16,264 bases of DNA from CAYUAI01 sp964442745. GTDB taxonomy: Bacteria > Pseudomonadota > Gammaproteobacteria > S012-40. Positions 8,448 to 15,104 of the stretch are shown in pieces. Made by a program: the position numbers and the translations under genes. The stretch covers positions 1 to 16,264 of the forward strand of contig CAYUAI010000089.1 of NCBI GenBank assembly GCA_964442745.1, read 5' to 3'. Every line of letters starts with the position of its first letter. The first letter of the stretch is position 1. The notes beneath the pieces are model-generated. The model was not told the DNA's origin. It worked only from the letters and a program-made list of their open reading frames with translations, and searched no databases.

Positions 8448-8538
8448 TTTGTCCCCTCGCCTATCTATCCGTCATTATTCCTCCCCAAGTTAATTAATCA
8501 ATTAAAGTTTTCCTCCCCAAATAACGCTTATTATACTC

Positions 8539-8730
8539 AGCACGGGCATAAAGTGGGATTTTCGCGCCCAAATTTGACGCTAGATTTGGCCGGTCTGATG
8601 ACGCAAAATCGCAGTAATCGTTTGTTCTTTTCGGAGAGTTTTGTAACGGAAGATCGGTCACCAAAAGTAGGCAATTTAGGCGAAGATCGCCTGACGATGG
8701 GATATGAAAATGATGGTTGATGCCCGTGCT
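8539..8730. mobile_element. MITE-like palindromic element (copy M2)
   Basis: A 192-bp non-coding element bounded by a perfect 11-bp inverted repeat, AGCACGGGCAT (8539-8549) and ATGCCCGTGCT (8720-8730). Its inner part also folds: GCAAAA pairs with TTTTGT, and CCGGTCT with AGATCGG. The inner sequence aligns by eye with that of the element at 9030-9202 through shared blocks (TCTGAT, CAAAA, GCAG, GTTCT, TTTCG, TTTTGT, GGAAGA, CGG), so the two are diverged members of one family. No transposase is present, so it would move only in trans, if at all. Two minus-strand reading frames across it are not supported. Confidence 0.6.
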
Positions 8731-8768
8731 TGATATCAACACAAAACTCACCACGGATCACCGACACC

Positions 8769-9032
8769 ATGAGTGCATTGCCTAATCTGCCAAAGCTAAT
8801 TCTGTTGCACGACCGCCACCCGCCAGCAATTCGCTGCTGCTATGAAATACAAATACCTAATGAACATCTCTTGAAATACAATAATTTCAAGGAGTTTCGC
8901 AATCAATTAACGTACTTCAGCACACAGGGATTTTGCACCCAATGGTTAGATCTGAAAGGACGCCTCAATAAATCAAAAAACAGCTTAAAAGTACAGCGCA
9001 TGCGGGTTACATTTAATCAAATAACTTCCTAA
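8769..9032 (+). CDS. Hypothetical small protein (doubtful)
   Basis: An open frame of 87 codons from the ATG at 8769; an in-frame upstream ATG at 8730 falls at the end of the palindromic element and is less likely. The product has a hydrophobic LPKLILL near its start, a CCYEIQIP segment, and a basic end (KGRLNKSKNSLKVQRMRV). No signal peptide or known motif is visible, and no good ribosome site precedes the start. The TAA stop (9030-9032) is provided by the left end of the next palindromic element, so the original frame may have been longer. It could be a real small gene, a remnant, or chance. Confidence 0.35.
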   Translation: MSALPNLPKLILLHDRHPPAIRCCYEIQIPNEHLLKYNNFKEFRNQLTYFSTQGFCTQWLDLKGRLNKSKNSLKVQRMRVTFNQITS

Positions 9033-9202
9033 GGAATGGGCATGTGATAACCTCCCTGTTTGGCGCTCAGATTTAGTTCGTTCTGATTGAACAAAAGTGC
9101 AGGAATAGTGGTTCTCTTTCGAGCTTTTGTGATGGAAGAACGGGCCAAGACGAGCGGAAGATGGGAGGCGAAACCGGGAAATTATTGCCTGCCCATTCCT
9201 AA
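9030..9202. mobile_element. MITE-like palindromic element with AAGGAATGGGC ends (copy M1)
   Basis: An element of about 172 bp. Its left end TAAGGAATGGGCATGTGATA (9030-9049) and, read on the other strand, its right end TTAGGAATGGGCAGGCAATA (9202-9183) are imperfect inverted repeats that stay similar for about 35 bases (CCTCCC/TTTCCC, then GTTTGGCG/GTTTCGCC). Further in, CAAAAG pairs with CTTTTG and CGTTCT with AGAACG, so the whole could form one long hairpin. The two outer ends carry stop codons: TAA of the small frame at 8769-9032 and TAG of the kinase gene at 9199-9201. It may also act as a two-way terminator between convergent frames. Confidence 0.65.
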
Positions 9203-10287
9203 CCCTCCAGATCAACAATCATTTCACGTAATTGAGATTCATGCTGTTCAATATTGGCGGTCAGCTTAAACTGAATCACCGCACGGTGTAAATTCTGCGG
9301 CGGCGTCGACACCTTGAAATACTGATTCCCCTTTAAATAATCAGTAAAAAAACGCAGTCCCAACTCAAAAGGAATTAACCGAATGGCATCGAAAAGAAAG
9401 CGATAATCAGAACGGCCCAAAAAATAGACTTCAGACAAATACCCTCTCAATACTTCACGGCATATATCTATATCAAAAATCACTGGCTGCTCAGCTGAAA
9501 CCGCTTCCCCCATGACATGACACGCCGAACGTAAACAATCCCCGATATCATAGTGAATCAAACCCGGTTTCACGGTATCCAAATCGATCATACTGACCGC
9601 TTGATCATGACTGACATCAAACAGGATATTATTCAATTTTGGATCACCGTGAATCGGACACTGGGTCAACTCGTCTTTTGCCTGCTCTAATACCGATGCC
9701 AAATGCCGATGACTATCAATAAATGCCAAACAATAATCGATCTGCGACCGACAGCTAAGCGACTCATGTCGATGCACATTACCATCAAAATCGGCTAAAT
9801 AACCTGGCGTCACATGGAATCCCGGCAAGGTATCGTGCAATTCGGTTTTATCAATACTGTGAATTAAATTGTGAAACCTGCCAAGCGCAAATCCAATTTC
9901 ATAAGCTTGCTGCAGATTGGCTAATTGGCGAAGGGTCTTGGTTTGTTCAATAAAAGCTGTCGCCCGCCAATAATACCCGCTATCATCAACCCAATATGCC
10001 TCACCCGAATTCGCTAGATAAATACGCGGAAGTTGAAAATCCCGCCGATCAGATACCGAATAAATCGCTGCCTTTTTCTGCGCCTGCTCACAGATCACTC
10101 GCATATTTTGCATAATCAGCGCCGGTTTCGGAAATACCTTGGCGTTAATCCGTTGCAAAATGACTCTATTATCCGCCGCCTCGACCTCAAGTAAGTAGGT
10201 ATCATTTATGATTCCCTCACCGTAATCCGCCGTAGAAATGACTGTACCTGGCAGATGGAACTGCTGTGCAACATCAAATGCTTTCAT
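9199..10287 (-). CDS. APH-fold phosphotransferase, NahK-like sugar kinase
   Basis: A 362-residue kinase of the aminoglycoside phosphotransferase/choline kinase fold. The Brenner motif HGDPKLNN is at about 213-220 (catalytic Asp215, metal-binding Asn220), and IDLDTVKPGLIHYDIGDCLR at 234-253 carries the second metal site. The N-terminal lobe has GEGIINDTYLL (23-33) and VILQRINAKVFPKPALIMQNM (42-62). That pair is typical of N-acetylhexosamine 1-kinases such as NahK rather than of antibiotic kinases. The likely reaction is ATP-dependent phosphorylation of an amino sugar at C1, in the cytosol. No nucleotidyltransferase, epimerase or sugar transporter is adjacent, so the pathway is unknown. The ribosome site is weak. 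Its TAG stop lies in the end of the palindromic element. Antibiotic resistance is unlikely. Confidence 0.85.
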   Translation of the reverse strand: MKAFDVAQQFHLPGTVISTADYGEGIINDTYLLEVEAADNRVILQRINAKVFPKPALIMQNMRVICEQAQKKAAIYSVSDRRDFQLPRIYLANSGEAYWVDDSGYYWRATAFIEQTKTLRQLANLQQAYEIGFALGRFHNLIHSIDKTELHDTLPGFHVTPGYLADFDGNVHRHESLSCRSQIDYCLAFIDSHRHLASVLEQAKDELTQCPIHGDPKLNNILFDVSHDQAVSMIDLDTVKPGLIHYDIGDCLRSACHVMGEAVSAEQPVIFDIDICREVLRGYLSEVYFLGRSDYRFLFDAIRLIPFELGLRFFTDYLKGNQYFKVSTPPQNLHRAVIQFKLTANIEQHESQLREMIVDLEG

Positions 10288-10622
10288 TTTTTTCTAAACA
10301 TCCCCAAAAATCCTGATTAGAATAATCGTCGTCATTCCCCCTCGCCCCAATACACCTCACCTCTCAGCCAACTTTATGAAAAATCCAGCACGATATCAAA
10401 ACAACGGAGTCATGTTGGGAGAAAACGACAGTCTACAATCAATATTATGTTCCAATCATTAGCCATTACAAATAGCGAGTCAGGCTAAGCGATTGAATAG
10501 ATAGCGAGTAAATTAACAAACATTAAAAACAAAAAAATACACCCCTGTATTTGATAAGATAGGCGGCAAAACAAATGCCAACATATCCATTTTTATACAT
10601 TACTTTTAATAAGGAGCCACTG
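10288..10622. other. Divergent promoter region, no gene seen
   Basis: A gap of about 335 bases between the kinase gene and the beta-propeller gene. It is AT-rich and should hold both promoters. The string AGCGA occurs three times at near-regular spacing (10474, 10488, 10503), the outer two within the direct repeat ATAGCGAGT (10472-10480 and 10501-10509). These could be operator half-sites. A good ribosome site, AAGGAG (10611-10616), serves the propeller gene. Confidence 0.45.
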
Positions 10623-11576
10623 ATGAAAAAAATCCAACTACACTTGATTGCTTTGTTTTCGCTTTGCTGTTTCAGCCAGGCCAATGCTGCCAATATTTTT
10701 CCAGAAGATATCTATTTAACTTTAAAAGATTCTGGACAAATTGCCAAATATGCTGGTCCCGCCATCTGGCAAGCCAACCCTGTCATGTTATACAACAGCC
10801 TCACCTCGGACGGAAAACGCTTAGTCGTAAGCAGTCCCAAACAAGCCAGTATTTATGTATTTGATGCCTCATCAGGTAAACAATTAGCCGCCATTCCCGT
10901 GGGCAAAGCTTCCAAAGGACTAAAAATATCGCCCAATGACCAAGAAGTATATGTCGCCAACGAAGGCGCGGCTTCCGTCAGCGTCGTTGATTTAAACCAA
11001 TACCAGGTCGTCGCCACCATCAGCGTTGCAGAAATGCCACATAATATTCGCTTTAGCGATGATGGAAAAATCGCTTATGTCACCTTACAGGGTGGCGCAG
11101 GCTTAGGCGTCATTGATACTCATACCCGCCAAATCGTCAAAGTTATCCCAACGCCGGGCTTGATCGGCCCCCACAATCTCGATCTATCAAAAGATGGCAA
11201 CACGGCCTTTATCCGGGATACCTCAAGTCGCGTTGGCGTTTTAGATCTACCATCCGGACAAATGAAAAAAATCATTGACGTCGGACAAGGCCATGGCGGC
11301 ATTGATGTTAGCCCCAACGGCAAGCTGGTTTTCACTGGGGCTATCGCCGATGATGTGGTCACTGTCATCGATGCCAACACCCTGCAAATAATCAAAAAAA
11401 TCAAAGTTGGCTTCGGTCCGCATGGCGTGCGCACCAGCAAAGATAATCGCTGGTTGTACGTGGTAGTCACCGCAGATGATCAATTATATATCATTGATAC
11501 CGAAACGCTGAAAGTCGCAAAAATATTCAGTATCGCCAGCTTTCCATTCTGGATAGCAGTCAACGGCAACCCTTAA
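10623..11576 (+). CDS. Secreted YVTN-type beta-propeller protein
   Basis: A 317-residue protein with a clear signal peptide: MKK, a hydrophobic core, and a probable cut after ANA near residue 22, so it acts in the periplasm or outside the cell. The rest is built from repeats of about 40 residues of the YVTN/cytochrome D1 propeller type, each with a (S)xDGKxxYV strand and a VxVIDxxTxxxxxxI strand (SPNDQEVYVANEG, SDDGKIAYVTLQG, SPNGKLVFTGAIADD, SKDNRWLYVVVTADD). Histidines recur at strand ends (PHNIRF, GPHNLDL, GPHGVR). No CXXCH haem site is present, so it is not a complete nitrite reductase. The start at 10623 is chosen for AAGGAG seven bases upstream and for the signal peptide; a frame opening 48 bases earlier has neither. 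Role unknown; binding or scaffolding is typical. Confidence 0.88.
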   Translation: MKKIQLHLIALFSLCCFSQANAANIFPEDIYLTLKDSGQIAKYAGPAIWQANPVMLYNSLTSDGKRLVVSSPKQASIYVFDASSGKQLAAIPVGKASKGLKISPNDQEVYVANEGAASVSVVDLNQYQVVATISVAEMPHNIRFSDDGKIAYVTLQGGAGLGVIDTHTRQIVKVIPTPGLIGPHNLDLSKDGNTAFIRDTSSRVGVLDLPSGQMKKIIDVGQGHGGIDVSPNGKLVFTGAIADDVVTVIDANTLQIIKKIKVGFGPHGVRTSKDNRWLYVVVTADDQLYIIDTETLKVAKIFSIASFPFWIAVNGNP

Positions 11577-11774
11577 ACCTGATTAAATAGTTGTCCAAAA
11601 TTATTCTAGCCATTCAAGCAAAGTCAATGGTGTATTTTTTACCAATATTTCCTCATATTTCGAAAAGAGCTTCTTTTAACGCCTTAAATAAAACGGGAGT
11701 GGGTCGAACCTGTGATTTGATGTATAATCATTCGTATGACCTATTATCAAAAAGCGAGCGGATAGAGATAAATA

Positions 11775-12077
11775 ATGCCATACAGCGACTTCACACTAAA
11801 AAAAGTAAAAGAAGCGTTTCAACTTCACGTTATCGAAAATGAAAATCTCTTTTCCGAAATCAACGCAATTGAAGTCAGTGAATATTTGAAAGAAACTTTA
11901 AAGTATAATGTTCCCTTAGCTACCGCTGTAAATACAGAGAAAGCGCGTTCAGAACTCATAATCGCCAACGTTCTACTGGAACTCAAAAAAATTGTCCAAA
12001 ATGGTAAACGAAGAAGCCTAAAAATTTCAAAGAAACGGGTCGTAATTAACTCGAAGCTAAAAAACATAAAGCCATGA
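11775..12077 (+). pseudogene. Truncated conserved hypothetical protein (N-terminal part only)
   Basis: A 100-residue frame whose first 70 or so residues (MPYSDFTLKKVKEAF, then NVPLATAVNTEKARSELII and VLLELKK) match, from memory, the start of a conserved hypothetical family of roughly 200 residues found in cyanobacteria and proteobacteria. In the full-length proteins I recall a following domain with D and VEAK-type motifs, like a PD-(D/E)XK nuclease. Here the frame changes after about residue 73 to a very basic tail (NGKRRSLKISKKR) unlike that family, and no other frame resumes it. I read this as a remnant cut by a deletion or rearrangement. A TATAAT box lies at 11723-11728, so transcription is possible. 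A functional short protein cannot be excluded. Confidence 0.55.
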
Positions 12078-12187
12078 AAATGTTGGCCTTGCTGCCAAGC
12101 TAATATAACCGTGTCGGAAAAGACTATCAGCTAACTTTTCCATCGTCATATCAAGATAAATCCACACGAAAGGGGTCAATCCTATTT

Positions 12188-12571
12188 GTGCTTATGAACA
12201 CCACCGGTAATAGCAATCTAGATCTTACTGAGAAAATTTCGTTTGCTCAAAAGTGCGTAATCTTGCTTCTTCGATTATTGCTACCTCCACATGTGGACAA
12301 TGAGAAAGCAGCAGGTTTTCTACGCACTGACGTTGGTCAAAATAACAAAGTCATTGAGTGGGCAGTAGTTCGCCCAGACAATCTGATTGATGAAAGTGAA
12401 ATTACCGAGTACGAGCTACACTCTTCACCAACGAGAAGCGCAATATTCGATACGGGCACTACCAGTCAAATTAATATGGGTCACTTTATGGCTGATTTAA
12501 TTACAGACAATGACACATGGATCAGATGGAAAGGGCAAATACCGGTGATCTACAACAAAGCATCGTTGTAG
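12188..12571 (+). pseudogene. C-terminal remnant of an NAD(P)-binding SDR-type oxidoreductase
   Basis: A frame of 127 codons that resembles only the second half of atypical SDR/NmrA-like proteins (NAD(P)-binding domain, PF13460). Recognisable blocks are FVLMNTTGNSN, LLRLLLPPHVDNEKAA, IEWAVVRPDNLIDE and INMGHFMADLI. The N-terminal Rossmann half with the GxxGxxG nucleotide loop is missing. The in-frame upstream stretch from 12104 to 12187 is open but shows no such motif. Without the cofactor loop it should not be active. The GTG at 12188 and ATG at 12194 both lie inside what was the middle of the gene. It lies beside another truncated gene, so a deletion between 12000 and 12180 may have removed parts of both. 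Confidence 0.7.
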
Positions 12572-12609
12572 CTAAAAAAACGATTCAAGATTGCATTAGC
12601 CCGTAAGTA

Positions 12610-12684
12610 GGCACTTTAGGCCTCGCAGGAGCAATATCTCTGTCCTCCAGACGGCTCCTCGCGAATTAGCCTTCGCCTAAAGCC
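12610..12684. repeat. Long imperfect palindrome downstream of the SDR remnant
   Basis: TTTAGGC (12615-12621) pairs with GCCTAAA (12675-12681). AGGAGC (12627-12632) pairs with GCTCCT (12654-12659), extended by CGC/GCG with one bulged base. An outer GGC/GCC pair extends the stem to 12610-12684. The bulged, nested stems recall a folded recombination site or a structured RNA, but standard attC core boxes were not found at its ends. Confidence 0.5.
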
Positions 12685-12701
12685 GCGACGGCTGGTGCTA
12701 G

Positions 12702-12751
12702 TCGTTAGCGTTAAATAAACAAAATATTAAATTAACGGTGATCTTCCTACA
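12702..12751. repeat. Repeat module A (copy 1 of 2)
   Basis: A 50-base AT-rich block starting TCGTTAGC and ending TTCCTACA that matches 15105-15154 at 43 of 50 positions by direct comparison. Shared runs include TAAATAAAC and ACGGTGAT. It lies in the gap before the DUF1801 gene, 141 bases from its start. Confidence 0.65.
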
Positions 12752-12892
12752 AGGGACTTTCAGCCGATCAGCTGATGTCCATGTTGAGCGTACCAAGGGC
12801 GATATGCATTCAAGAGGGCCGTAGTAAATGAAAAAATGTGGATGGGTTAATTCTTCTCCTTTAGAAGCGGAGCACCACGATATCGAGGTCAT

Positions 12893-13252
12893 ATGAAATT
12901 TTCAGGTAATGAAAAGGTAAATAAGTTCATGGATGATTTGCAATCTACATCGCCTGACAAGCTGGAGATAATCGAATTAATAAGGAGAATATTCCTCCGT
13001 GCTAATCAAAAATTAACTGAGGATATAAAATATGGAGGGTTGGTTTTTAACCTGTCTAATTCACTGATAGGTGGTATATTTCCCTACAAAGAACATATTT
13101 CTATTGAGTTTAGTAATGGCGCGGATTTACCCGATCCCTCTGGAATGCTTGAAGGCAAAGGGAAGAAAAGAAGGCACTTGAATATTGTTGAAAAGCAAGA
13201 CATCGATACAAAAAATGTCGGTATTTTTGTGGCAAAGGCAGTAAAAACTTAG
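12893..13252 (+). CDS. DUF1801 domain protein
   Basis: A 119-residue soluble protein of the DUF1801 (YdhG-like) family, about normal length for the domain alone. Family features are the helical N-terminal part ending near the EDIKYGGLVFNLSN segment (usually with a Trp or Tyr-Gly), the middle GGIFPYKEHISIEFSNGADLPDP, and the closing GKGKKRRHLNIVEKQDID with its basic patch. The fold is related to iron-chaperone/frataxin-like and SRPBCC-like proteins, but no biochemical role is established. GAGGTC lies just before the ATG. The next gene begins 10 bases after its stop, and that gene's AGGAG ribosome site overlaps the TAG stop, so the two are cotranscribed and probably translationally coupled. Confidence 0.85.
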   Translation: MKFSGNEKVNKFMDDLQSTSPDKLEIIELIRRIFLRANQKLTEDIKYGGLVFNLSNSLIGGIFPYKEHISIEFSNGADLPDPSGMLEGKGKKRRHLNIVEKQDIDTKNVGIFVAKAVKT

Positions 13253-13262
13253 GAGCTAATAT

Positions 13263-13658
13263 ATGGTGAGGTTTGGATATACAATTAATTATATTTCAGA
13301 CGTCGATGAGACTTTGTCATTTTTTGAAAAAGCCTTCGATATGAAACGAAAATTTATCACCGAAGAAAAAGACTATGGTGAGCTTGATACGGGTGAAACA
13401 ATCTTGTCTTTTGCCTCACATGATCTGGGAAAATCAAACTTTCAGGGTGGCTATGTGAGCGCTTCTGAGTCTGAAAAACCGCTCGGTGTCGAAATTGCTC
13501 TAGTTACGGATGATGTAGCTAGAGCCCATAATAAGGCAATTGAGTCTGGCGCCTCGGAGTTGAAAGCACCCGAAACGAAACCTTGGGGGCAAATAGTTTC
13601 TTACGTGCGTTGTCCTTCTGGTATTTTGCTTGAGCTATGTACACCCATGAGTGGTTAA
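13263..13658 (+). CDS. VOC family (glyoxalase-like) protein
   Basis: A 131-residue protein with the paired beta-alpha-beta-beta-beta modules of the vicinal oxygen chelate fold. The first module opens with FGYTINYISDVDETLSFFEKAF. The second opens with LGVEIALVTDDVARAHNKAIESGA and ends with GQIVSYVRCPSGILLELCTP, where Glu124 is the usual metal ligand. The first-strand ligand, normally His, is replaced in GYTINY, so a full glyoxalase I metal site is doubtful. Members act in aldehyde detoxification, antibiotic binding or ring cleavage; none can be chosen here. The start is set by AGGAG nine bases upstream, overlapping the stop of the DUF1801 gene, with which it forms an operon. Confidence 0.88.
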   Translation: MVRFGYTINYISDVDETLSFFEKAFDMKRKFITEEKDYGELDTGETILSFASHDLGKSNFQGGYVSASESEKPLGVEIALVTDDVARAHNKAIESGASELKAPETKPWGQIVSYVRCPSGILLELCTPMSG

Positions 13659-13661
13659 TGC

Positions 13662-13745
13662 GCCCTAGGGGTTTTCTCCCTCGGTCTCCACACCAACCAT
13701 CATGCGACCCCCAATGAGTGGTTCGGATATTATGGGTCAGCGAAA
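13662..13745 (+). repeat. Repeat hairpin module R (copy 1)
   Basis: A block of about 84 bases starting three bases after the VOC stop. It matches 14966-15051 at roughly two thirds or more of positions by eye, with shared runs such as TTTTCTCCCTCG, TCATGCGA, AATGAG, GGTTCG and ATGGGT. Stems: a partial CCTAGGG/CCCTCGG, and AACCA-TCAT pairing with ATGA-TGGTT around 13694-13722. The same core stem is kept in copy 2 with different flanking pairs, which suggests a folded structure. Confidence 0.6.
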
Positions 13746-13785
13746 TTTCATCAATATTCCCCAACGATTCCAAAAGAAATGGTTA

Positions 13786-13811
13786 ACGACTGACACCATG
13801 CTGTCAGTCGT
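13786..13811. terminator. Perfect 10-bp hairpin in the VOC-YCII gap
   Basis: ACGACTGACA (13786-13795) and TGTCAGTCGT (13802-13811) form a perfect stem with a 6-base loop CCATGC, followed by ATAAATTTAT. It is strong enough to act as a transcription terminator for the DUF1801-VOC operon, though the T run is weak. A dyad operator is the alternative. Confidence 0.45.
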
Positions 13812-13879
13812 ATAAATTTATACTGGACTTTAGGGCAGCTAAATTGACCCGTTCAATCGATTGACAGGGAAAAAATATA

Positions 13880-14167
13880 ATGTTTATCGTACTACTTAAA
13901 TTTTCTGATAATAAAGGCCAAGCTGGCCAATTCATGGAAGGCCACAAACAATGGATTAAGCTCGGTTTTGATGACGGCGTATTTTTATTAGCTGGCAGTC
14001 TTCAGCCTAATTTAGGAGGGAGTATCGTCGCACATAATACCTCACTGCAAGACCTTCAACGCAGGGTAGATGGTGATCCATTTGTCGCAGAAAATATTGT
14101 TAGTGCGGAAATTCTTGAAATCACCCCATCAAAAACCGATGAACGCCTAAATTTTCTTCTTGACTGA
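13880..14167 (+). CDS. YCII-related domain protein
   Basis: A 95-residue single-domain protein of the YCII family (ferredoxin-like fold, dimeric). Family features are the N-terminal strand MFIVLLKFSDN, the conserved His22 in EGHKQWIKLGFDDGVFLLAGSL with an Asp ten residues later, and the DPF motif at 66-68 (GDPFVAENI) before the last strand. Some relatives are dehydrochlorinase-like or act in aromatic breakdown, but most have no known reaction. AGGGAA lies about ten bases before the ATG. The PdxJ-family gene starts 36 bases after its stop on the same strand, so the two likely form an operon. Confidence 0.87.
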   Translation: MFIVLLKFSDNKGQAGQFMEGHKQWIKLGFDDGVFLLAGSLQPNLGGSIVAHNTSLQDLQRRVDGDPFVAENIVSAEILEITPSKTDERLNFLLD

Positions 14168-14202
14168 GTCATTACCCCGTCATTTTGAGATAAGGATTAG
14201 CC

Positions 14203-14946
14203 ATGACAGCTTTAAGTGTGAATCTGAATAAGCTTGCGCTATTAAGAAATTCTAGAGGGCGCGATTTTCCAAATCTCATTGAATTCTCAAAAAAGTTTAC
14301 TTTATTAGGTGCTCATGGTATTACCATTCACCCAAGAGAAGATGAACGTCATATAACGAAAATAGATGCCATTGAATTGGGAAAATTTCTTTCCGAAAAT
14401 CCAGCGGTTGAGTTAAATATAGAGGGTTATCCATCCGAAGAATTTTTAACGCTGATTGAACAAATTAAACCAACACAATGTACTTTAGTGCCAGATAGTC
14501 CAGAGCAATTAACCTCCGACCACGGTTGGGATTTAGAAAAAGAAGGTGAATTTGTTCATCGTGCTTGTGTGAGATTGAATGAAGCGGGCATTAGAAGTGC
14601 TATTTTTCTTGATCCAGAGGTTAATCAAGTTAAGTTAGCCTCGGATACAGAAACTAAAAGAATAGAGCTTTATACTGAAAAATATGCGGCAACATTCAAC
14701 ACACCAAAGCATGAAGAGGTGTTTGAGCATTATCAAGCCGCTTCACTTGAGGCCCAGCGATTAGGTCTAGGTGTCAACGCTGGGCATGACCTAGATTTGA
14801 ATAACCTATCTAAATTTCTAACAATCGGTGATATTTTAGAGGTATCAATAGGTCATGTGCTTACTGTTGAGTGCCTCGAATATGGTATGAAAAATGTTAT
14901 TGGTAAGTACTTGGATATATGTATTTCATCAGAATTACAATATTAA
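14203..14946 (+). CDS. pdxJ: PdxJ family protein (pyridoxine 5'-phosphate synthase)
   Basis: A 247-residue (beta/alpha)8-barrel protein. PdxJ condenses 1-deoxyxylulose 5-phosphate with 3-amino-2-oxopropyl phosphate to make pyridoxine 5'-phosphate in the cytosol. Family motifs are in order: LSVNLNKLALLRNSRG (4-19), GITIHPREDERHI (39-51) with His43, Arg45 and His50, LNIEG with Glu74, TLVPDSPEQLTSDHGWD (94-110), VNAGHDL with His195, and SIGHVLTVECLEYG (215-228). These match the active-site set of the family; NLNKL replaces the N(I/V)DH(V/I)A of most proteobacterial enzymes. It follows AAGGA and lies behind a YCII gene instead of in the usual recO-pdxJ-acpS cluster. It is probably an acquired or second copy, with vitamin B6 synthesis likely but not certain. 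Confidence 0.85.
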   Translation: MTALSVNLNKLALLRNSRGRDFPNLIEFSKKFTLLGAHGITIHPREDERHITKIDAIELGKFLSENPAVELNIEGYPSEEFLTLIEQIKPTQCTLVPDSPEQLTSDHGWDLEKEGEFVHRACVRLNEAGIRSAIFLDPEVNQVKLASDTETKRIELYTEKYAATFNTPKHEEVFEHYQAASLEAQRLGLGVNAGHDLDLNNLSKFLTIGDILEVSIGHVLTVECLEYGMKNVIGKYLDICISSELQY

Positions 14947-14965
14947 AAAAAAGTCTAAATCGGGT

Positions 14966-15051
14966 AGCCGAGGGTTTTTCTCCCTCGCCCCTCATATTCA
15001 GCTTCATGCGAATCCGTAATGAGCGGTTCGAATATGATGGGTAAACGAAAA
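14966..15051 (+). repeat. Repeat hairpin module R (copy 2)
   Basis: An 86-base block starting about 20 bases after the PdxJ stop and homologous to 13662-13745. CGAGGG (14969-14974) and CCCTCG (14982-14987) form a first hairpin. CATATTC and GAATATG (around 14993-15037) form the base of a second, with TCAT/ATGA inside, or alternatively CGAAtCCG/CGGTTCG. Both copies directly follow the last gene of a two-gene unit. Candidate explanations are a terminator, a group II intron fragment, or a recombination site. Confidence 0.6.
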
Positions 15052-15104
15052 ACAGGGAAGTAATTACTTAGAGTAATATAACATTAGCTCTTGCCATTCG
15101 CCAA

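Noticed and set aside
8494..8770. Two overlapping minus-strand reading frames of 77-86 codons
   Set aside because: They run through the palindromic element M2, lack ribosome sites and show no protein-like motif pattern.
8985..9218. Minus-strand frame of 77 codons
   Set aside because: It is almost entirely the palindromic element M1 and overlaps the 3' end of the kinase gene.
9199..10287. Aminoglycoside resistance gene
   Set aside because: The catalytic fold is shared, but the N-terminal motifs are those of hexosamine kinases, and the setting is not a resistance island.
10623..11576. Cytochrome cd1 nitrite reductase
   Set aside because: Only the propeller repeats are shared; there is no haem c motif or cytochrome domain and the protein is too short.
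11591..11842. Plus-strand frame of 83 codons with TTG start
   Set aside because: No ribosome site, no motif, and it overlaps the better supported conserved frame beginning at 11775.
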